Shown piece after piece: positions 6,012-11,247 of a stretch of DNA of 11,247 nt (the first letter of the stretch is position 1; the number at the start of each line of letters is the position of its first letter). The notes beneath the pieces were generated by a model, which saw only the letters and a list, made by a program, of their open reading frames with translations, ran no database searches and was not told where the DNA came from. A program made the translations under genes and the position numbers. Source of the DNA: Flavobacteriaceae bacterium (GTDB lineage: Bacteria; Bacteroidota; Bacteroidia; Flavobacteriales; Flavobacteriaceae); assembly GCA_013042255.1 (NCBI GenBank), contig JABDQK010000239.1, positions 1 to 11,247 of the forward strand. Direction: 5' to 3'.

Positions 6012-6959
6012 TTATTTTGTGCCTGTAATCGTTACATTGGCACTGATCTGCAGGGCCGAACTTACATTGATAGCACCTAAATTCAGTCCGGTTGTCGATT
6101 CTGCCTCCAGCAATGCATTGAAGTAGAAAACGTCACCGTCCTTTGCATAGGAAGCAAATACCAACTCGTACTCACCCTCCTCAAGGAAACTCAGCGTGTA
6201 AGATCCGGTAGTGTTACTTACCACGGAACTGGTTACCGCATTTTTAAAGGTAACATTACTTTCTCCCTGCCCGCTGGTTTCAGTTTCGGCATTGAAAGTT
6301 CCTTTTTCATAAGCGTAAACCACGATTCGGTCTGAAGTGTTTTCGGCATCATTTGCAGTTCCCGAAATCTCCCCGGTAGTTTCCTCATTTACCGTTCTGA
6401 TCCCAGCCATCAATTCAGACATGGAAACGAATTCAAAATCAGATCCCATGGTTCCCTGCTCTTCCTTGATAGTTTTCCTCAGGTCAAAATCGAAGATCAC
6501 TTCATTAGAGGTATTTGCAAATACCTCGAAAGCATCGTTCACCGATATTTTATTCGCAGTGGCCGTTAGCTTGTCTTTTTCTCCATTAGCGAGGGCCACA
6601 TAGCATCCGGGCGAGTTCCCGTCAGCATCGGTCTCATAATCTAAAAAAAGCTCAAGATTTGAATAGGACCTGGCTGCAAGGTCGAGATTACCTAAAGTGG
6701 CCGTCTGACCATTAACCAGAGCTGCGAGGTTTACCGTAGTGGTGCTAAAGCCTTCAAGGGAATTCCCGTCTACTCTTACATCGGTGATCGTAACAAATAC
6801 TCCCTCTACGTTGGCATTGTCTATGGGGGCATCCGTAATCTTAAAGGTGGTATTGTAGGTTTCTCCTGACATATCCCCTTCGTTGTCATCCTTGCTGCAG
6901 GATTGAGTTAAAAAAATTGTTGCTAGTAATAAAATTGACGATTTAAATAAATGTCTCAT
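6012..6959 (-). CDS. DUF4382 lipoprotein, probably surface-exposed
   Basis: A secreted lipoprotein of 315 residues from the chosen ATG (MRHLFKSSILLLATIFLTQS, then Cys21). The lipobox TQSC fits signal peptidase II, and the residues after Cys, SKDDNEG, match the Lys plus Asp/Glu export signal that sends lipoproteins to the cell surface in Flavobacteriia. Two domains follow: an N-terminal DUF4382-type beta domain (FKITDAPIDNANVEGVFVTI just after the linker, to about residue 190), then a beta-sandwich-like part containing GEISGTAND and GEYELVFASYAKDG, similar to carboxypeptidase-regulatory-like folds. The protein is acidic and rich in Thr, Ser and Asn. An upstream in-frame ATG at 6992 would add 11 polar residues; the shorter start gives a normal signal peptide. 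It appears monocistronic, with a terminator behind it and a TTAA array in front. The ligand or role is unknown. Confidence 0.85.
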   Translation of the reverse strand: MRHLFKSSILLLATIFLTQSCSKDDNEGDMSGETYNTTFKITDAPIDNANVEGVFVTITDVRVDGNSLEGFSTTTVNLAALVNGQTATLGNLDLAARSYSNLELFLDYETDADGNSPGCYVALANGEKDKLTATANKISVNDAFEVFANTSNEVIFDFDLRKTIKEEQGTMGSDFEFVSMSELMAGIRTVNEETTGEISGTANDAENTSDRIVVYAYEKGTFNAETETSGQGESNVTFKNAVTSSVVSNTTGSYTLSFLEEGEYELVFASYAKDGDVFYFNALLEAESTTGLNLGAINVSSALQISANVTITGTK

Positions 6960-7023
6960 AATACTTAAATTTAATTTGGGTTTGTTGTTCATCCATACAA
7001 CAATGTCTACGCATTTTACCCCC

Positions 7024-7060
7024 TTAAGAAAGTGTTAAAGTTTGTTAAAATTCGTTTAAC
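7024..7060 (-). promoter_or_regulatory. Helically phased TTAA array upstream of the DUF4382 lipoprotein gene
   Basis: Four TTAA motifs start at 7024, 7035, 7045 and 7056, spaced 11, 10 and 11 bases, about one DNA turn each. Two are GTTAAA on the plus strand (7034 and 7044). The last is TTTAAC, making a perfect GTTAAA / TTTAAC inverted repeat (7044-7049 with 7055-7060) over a 5-base spacer. The array is 65 to 101 bases ahead of the chosen start, where no exact TAnnTTTG element is found; the nearest, TAGAATTTG on the minus strand just upstream, has one base too many. The layout suggests a regulator-binding site or an alternative-sigma promoter, but the sequence is AT-rich and could be coincidental. 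Confidence 0.35.
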
Positions 7061-7190
7061 GTCAAATTCTAAAACTGTAATAAACATAGGCGTTGCCAAA
7101 GGTTTTTTACTCTATCTGCCTGATTGCCAGAGGCTGAGAGAGATCACTTAGTGAAGCAGCTAAATTTTAATCTTGCTTGAAAGAAATATG

Positions 7191-9602
7191 TTAAAATGTA
7201 TACCCTAATGCCAGGATCAGATTTATCCCGGGGGCGGATATTCCTGAAGAATAGGTTCTGTATCTCTGATCGGTTATGTTTTCCAGGGACAAAGAGGCTG
7301 TTAAAGCATCGCTGATCTGATACTGCGACCTTAAGTTTAGTGTATACCAGGATGGGGAATACGGATTTCCGCTGTCATCCAGATCGTAGATGTAGTCTTT
7401 ACTGCGCTCAGTCAGCGCCAGATCCTCATAGCGTATTTCCCCATTAAAGTTGAGGAAGAGATCGGTCTTGAGTCTTGTTTTTGTCCAGATAAAATGAAAG
7501 TCCCCAAAAGAAGGAGCAGCATGCCTGGCTGCCGAGTCCTCTCCACTATCATCCTCTTCTGTACCCTTGGTAATGGTAAGATTAGAGGTCAGCTGCATTT
7601 CATTATTCAGGTAGAGCTCGCCTCCGAATTCAAAACCATAGACGTAGGCTTTTGCTGCATTCTGTATAGCTTGTACATTACTTAGTTCCCCATTGTAAAA
7701 TATCTCACGTTGCCCATTGAAGGTATAATCGCGGCGTACCAGAGCATCGACCAGATACGTATAAAAAGTAGCGGCTCGCAGGACCGCTTTGTTTTTAAAG
7801 TTCTTCTTGATCCCAAAATCTACATTGTAGGCGTATTCGGGTTCCAGCTCTGGATTGGGAACAACCACCGAGCCCGGTTCTGAATCAAAGACTTTCCCGA
7901 TATCATCAATGTTCGGGGCCCTGAAGCCGGTAGAGCCGTTAAGGGTAATTTGGAGCGACTGATTTGGAAACCAGCTCAATCCCAGGCTTCCCGTTAATGC
8001 ACCATTGTCAAGCTTTGCAGTTGTAAAAGGAAAAGGGTAAAAAGTGTTGTCAAATTCAGCATTGATCCAGACATGGCTGTATCTCAGTCCGGATAATAGT
8101 GTGAAATTGGGCTGGGCCTTATATTCAGCATTGACATATCCTGCCAGGGTTTGCCAGCTCGATCCGTCAGGATACCGGGAAGGAGCTTCCTCCTCCTGCT
8201 GTGTTTCAATATTCAACTGACTTCCACTGGAACCTACCCTGTTGTATATGTATTCTCCCCCGTAATACAACCTTAGATCTCCTATCCTCTTGTTCTCGAA
8301 ATCGAGGTTGACAGAAATCGCATCTACCTTTTCCCTGGTTCGGTTTAATATGGGATCCTGAAAATCACGATCATTCCGACTCTCTTCAAAGAACTGATAG
8401 GCAGTAGTTAACTTAAGTCCGTCATAAAACTTGCTGTTCCCTTTTTTGTATAGCTGCAAATTCCCCATAAACCACTTTTGAGGCCCGTAATACCATTCTG
8501 CAGAACGAAGTCCGGAACCCTCGGCATCGGGTCTGATAAGGCGGTCATAACGGGAATATTCTGATGTCTCAGAATAGTATAACCCCAGATCGTACTGCCA
8601 GTCCGAATCAGGCCTGAAGGCAATTTTTTGTAAAAGGTTGATCTGATCATAGCCTGTTGGAAGTTGTTTCTTCGGCTTATTGTTATCTACCAGAACATCC
8701 GTTCCATTTTGACGTTGTACATAACGATCTCTCAGGTATCTTTCAGGACCATGAGTTCCCATGCGAAGATCGTCAAAACGGTTATAGGTTATACTGCTGA
8801 GGGAAGCCCATTTTTTTGAAGCGACATTAAGGTCTCCGTGCAACGTAGTCTCATTGTTGGCAGTCGCGTATCGCAGATCGACATTTCCGGTAACCACAAG
8901 AGTATCGAGGCGGGGCAGATGAGGTTGCAGCGTATAAAAGTTCATCACGCCTCCGATGGCATCACTTCCATAGATTACGGATCCCGGACCAAAAACGACT
9001 TCAGTGTTCTTGATGGTAAAGGGATCTATCGATAAAACATTCTGAATATTTCCTCCCCTGAAGATAGCATTGTTCATCCGAACACCATCAACAGAAAGGA
9101 CAAGGCGGTTGGTAGCAAATCCCCTGATCATTGGGCTCCCTCCGCCAAGCTGACTCTTCTGCACAAACACCTGCCCGCTGTTTTGCAATAGATCTGCCGA
9201 AGTTTGTGGATTGGTAAATGCTATATCTCTGGCACTAATGGATGCGATTTTTTGGGGGATATCCTTCTTCTGTTGTTCCCATTTGGAAATCGACATTACA
9301 ACAGCGTCTAACTGTTCTGTCCTGGGTAGCAACTCTATCTCATTCCCTCTTCGCAGAATCTGATTTTTAGTTGCTGTTCTGATTTCATAGCCGATATGAC
9401 TTATGGTAAATCGCTCAGAACCGTTAAAAGCGGAAAGGTCACAGATCCCGTCAATATCTGTTATTAAGGTCTTACTCTTATCGGCATTGTATAAAAGGGC
9501 ATTTACGAGTGGATTTTTCGTCTCCCCGTCTACAACAGTAATCTTCTGCGACTGAGCGCAGAGTAGCATAAAGAAAAAACCAATACTTAGTATTAGACGC
9601 AT
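7191..9602 (-). CDS. TonB-dependent outer-membrane receptor (haem/transferrin-receptor-like)
   Basis: An outer-membrane beta-barrel importer energised by TonB-ExbBD. Numbering from the GTG at 9608 (805 residues): signal peptide about 1-20, ending AQSQ; carboxypeptidase-regulatory-like domain about 22-95; possible TonB box around LDAVVMS (100-106); plug about 115-228 with GGGSPMIRGFATNRLVLSVD (155-174), FRGGNIQNVLSIDP (183-196) and VFGPGSVIYGSDAIGGVMNF (205-224); a barrel of about 570 residues; SLENITDQRYR at 774-784; and a C-terminal Phe, as expected for barrel insertion. FRAP (562-565) and NPEL (585-588) resemble the FRAP/NPNL signature of haem receptors, but no His lies between them, so a haem ligand is not supported. 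Start: GTG at 9608 overlaps the recO stop as GTGA; the ATG at 9602 gives the neater signal peptide MRLILSIGFFFMLLCAQS and is preferred (803 residues). It is almost certainly co-transcribed with recO. The substrate is unknown. Confidence 0.92.
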   Translation of the reverse strand: MRLILSIGFFFMLLCAQSQKITVVDGETKNPLVNALLYNADKSKTLITDIDGICDLSAFNGSERFTISHIGYEIRTATKNQILRRGNEIELLPRTEQLDAVVMSISKWEQQKKDIPQKIASISARDIAFTNPQTSADLLQNSGQVFVQKSQLGGGSPMIRGFATNRLVLSVDGVRMNNAIFRGGNIQNVLSIDPFTIKNTEVVFGPGSVIYGSDAIGGVMNFYTLQPHLPRLDTLVVTGNVDLRYATANNETTLHGDLNVASKKWASLSSITYNRFDDLRMGTHGPERYLRDRYVQRQNGTDVLVDNNKPKKQLPTGYDQINLLQKIAFRPDSDWQYDLGLYYSETSEYSRYDRLIRPDAEGSGLRSAEWYYGPQKWFMGNLQLYKKGNSKFYDGLKLTTAYQFFEESRNDRDFQDPILNRTREKVDAISVNLDFENKRIGDLRLYYGGEYIYNRVGSSGSQLNIETQQEEEAPSRYPDGSSWQTLAGYVNAEYKAQPNFTLLSGLRYSHVWINAEFDNTFYPFPFTTAKLDNGALTGSLGLSWFPNQSLQITLNGSTGFRAPNIDDIGKVFDSEPGSVVVPNPELEPEYAYNVDFGIKKNFKNKAVLRAATFYTYLVDALVRRDYTFNGQREIFYNGELSNVQAIQNAAKAYVYGFEFGGELYLNNEMQLTSNLTITKGTEEDDSGEDSAARHAAPSFGDFHFIWTKTRLKTDLFLNFNGEIRYEDLALTERSKDYIYDLDDSGNPYSPSWYTLNLRSQYQISDALTASLSLENITDQRYRTYSSGISAPGINLILALGYTF

Positions 9603-9604
9603 GC

Positions 9605-10324
9605 TCACTTAAAAACTTCGTTTAAAACCTCCAGTGATCTGGGTTTTCTAAAACCGTGCAAATGTAATTCAAAATAGAGGACTATTTTTTGTAATAAAGC
9701 CTGCCTCTCTTCCTTATTGATCCTGATCGTATGGATAGCATCAAAATTTGTGCCTAAGAAGGCCTGGAAGAGAGATAATTCGCGCCCTGTGAGAAGAGGG
9801 TTCAGAGAGGACTGTAAAACGAAACGACCATCCTGCAAGTCGAAGTAGTCTGATCTTGGTTCTGAAATATCAGGATAGAAACCCAGGTACTTACTTACCT
9901 CCAAAAGGAAGTACAGGTGAAAATTGCCGATCTGCTCATGGTGGTCTGCCCATTGGAAGGCAGCTTCAAGGAATTGAAAAAGGCCCTCATTCTTTTCTTC
10001 CTCATAAATACTGTTCCCCATCATTTCTGCCAGGAAAAAGGCAAGGGCATTTTTAACAACATCAGAATGTAATGACTGGTAGGGGTAGATTATTTTGACT
10101 TCCGACAGCCGTTCCATGCTACCCTTGTTCCTGTGAACTGCAACAATTTCCAATTGCGTAAGGGGCAGGAAATAAGCCGATTTCAATTTCCCCTTTTTGG
10201 CCCCTAATACCCCTTTAAGCAGATATGTCTTTAATCCGTCCGATTCTGTAAACATCTTTACGATCAGGCTGGAATCACCGTATTTTATGGAAGAGAGCAC
10301 AATGGCCCTGGTTGTCACTCGCAT
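9605..10324 (-). CDS. recO: DNA repair protein RecO
   Basis: A recombination mediator that, with RecR, helps load RecA onto SSB-coated single-stranded DNA in the RecF pathway. The 239 residues match the family length. The N-terminal OB fold (1-80) opens with TRAIVLSSIKYGDSSLIVKM and carries a basic patch (KKGKLKSAYF, 43-52). The helical middle has YLGFYPD at 146-152, and the C-terminus has HLHGFRKPRSLEVL at 221-234, typical of RecO. There is no cysteine in the whole protein, so the four-Cys zinc site found in some RecO proteins is absent. The ATG at 10324 is the first plausible start after the gdhA terminator. The leader contains only a near-match -7 element (TACTTTTA, 10349-10342), so the promoter is uncertain. 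The TonB receptor gene follows with a 4-base overlap or a 2-base gap, depending on its start. Confidence 0.95.
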   Translation of the reverse strand: MRVTTRAIVLSSIKYGDSSLIVKMFTESDGLKTYLLKGVLGAKKGKLKSAYFLPLTQLEIVAVHRNKGSMERLSEVKIIYPYQSLHSDVVKNALAFFLAEMMGNSIYEEEKNEGLFQFLEAAFQWADHHEQIGNFHLYFLLEVSKYLGFYPDISEPRSDYFDLQDGRFVLQSSLNPLLTGRELSLFQAFLGTNFDAIHTIRINKEERQALLQKIVLYFELHLHGFRKPRSLEVLNEVFK

Positions 10325-10350
10325 GGGAAAAAGATTGCGTCTAAAAGTAC

Positions 10351-10382
10351 AAAAAAGCCCCCTGAGAGAATCCCGGGGGGCT
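10351..10382 (-). terminator. Intrinsic terminator of gdhA
   Basis: On the minus strand the 7-bp stem AGCCCCC / GGGGGCT (10382-10376 with 10362-10356) encloses a 13-base loop and is followed by TTTTT (10355-10351). It lies 22 bases after the gdhA stop codon and 26 bases before the recO start, so it should stop gdhA transcripts from reading into recO. Confidence 0.85.
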
Positions 10383-10404
10383 GTTTCATTTTGTTATGGG
10401 ACTA

Positions 10405-11247
<843 letters not shown>

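Noticed and set aside
6337..6603. An 88-codon plus-strand open frame inside the lipoprotein gene
   Set aside because: It is the complement of a well-supported coding region, has no leader or motif, and has shadow-like composition.
7128..7165. A CTGAGA sequence in the plus strand, reminiscent of a thiamine-pyrophosphate riboswitch
   Set aside because: The other conserved TPP parts (ACCC and the GAACCTGATC-like segment) are missing, and no plus-strand gene follows.
8408..8650. An 80-codon minus-strand frame within the TonB receptor gene
   Set aside because: It is an alternative frame of the same strand under an intact 800-residue receptor; no sign of a frameshift or an independent start.

Overview
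The window looks like a housekeeping stretch of a Bacteroidota chromosome, most likely from a (probably marine) member of the Flavobacteriaceae. The evidence is: TAnnTTTG-type -7 promoter elements with no clear Shine-Dalgarno sequences; a lipoprotein with the Cys-Ser-Lys-Asp-Asp start typical of the phylum; a SusC/HmuR-style TonB receptor with an N-terminal carboxypeptidase-regulatory-like domain; a zinc-less DksA/TraR-family protein next to ileS; and a type-2 isoleucyl-tRNA synthetase with a GIHH signature. No mobile element, CRISPR array, tRNA or rRNA is visible, and no stretch over 300 bases lacks a gene.

Left part (1-2482): a possible outward-facing promoter and a doubtful 28-residue membrane micro-ORF lie at the edge. 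Then come 5-formyltetrahydrofolate cyclo-ligase on the plus strand and, convergent with it, lspA (lipoprotein signal peptidase). The two genes overlap by 13 bases at their 3' ends. Upstream of lspA on the minus strand are a secreted DUF2807/DUF4097-like protein and a DksA/TraR-family protein. A strong intrinsic terminator sits between those last two.

Middle (2489-7190): ileS, 6 bases upstream of the dksA-like gene and probably co-transcribed with it, has its own TAnnTTTG promoter. A strong palindromic terminator separates it from a DUF4382 lipoprotein. The leader of the lipoprotein gene carries four TTAA motifs at about one-helical-turn spacing instead of the usual promoter element. From 7060 to 7190 I see no gene, clear hairpin or RNA motif.

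Right part (7191-11247): a TonB-dependent outer-membrane receptor follows recO so closely that the two must be co-transcribed. recO is preceded by a strong terminator that ends gdhA, an NADP-type glutamate dehydrogenase whose N-terminus lies off the right edge.

Almost everything is minus-strand and is organised as gdhA / recO-TonB receptor / lipoprotein / ileS-dksA-like-(DUF4097-like) / lspA. Functionally these are core processes (translation, recombination repair, lipoprotein maturation, folate, nitrogen assimilation) interleaved with three envelope proteins. I do not see a clearly new multi-gene system. The best second-look items are the swapped HIGH motif of IleRS, the Cys-x2-Thr zinc-less DksA-like protein, the helically phased TTAA array, and the altered LspA active-site region.
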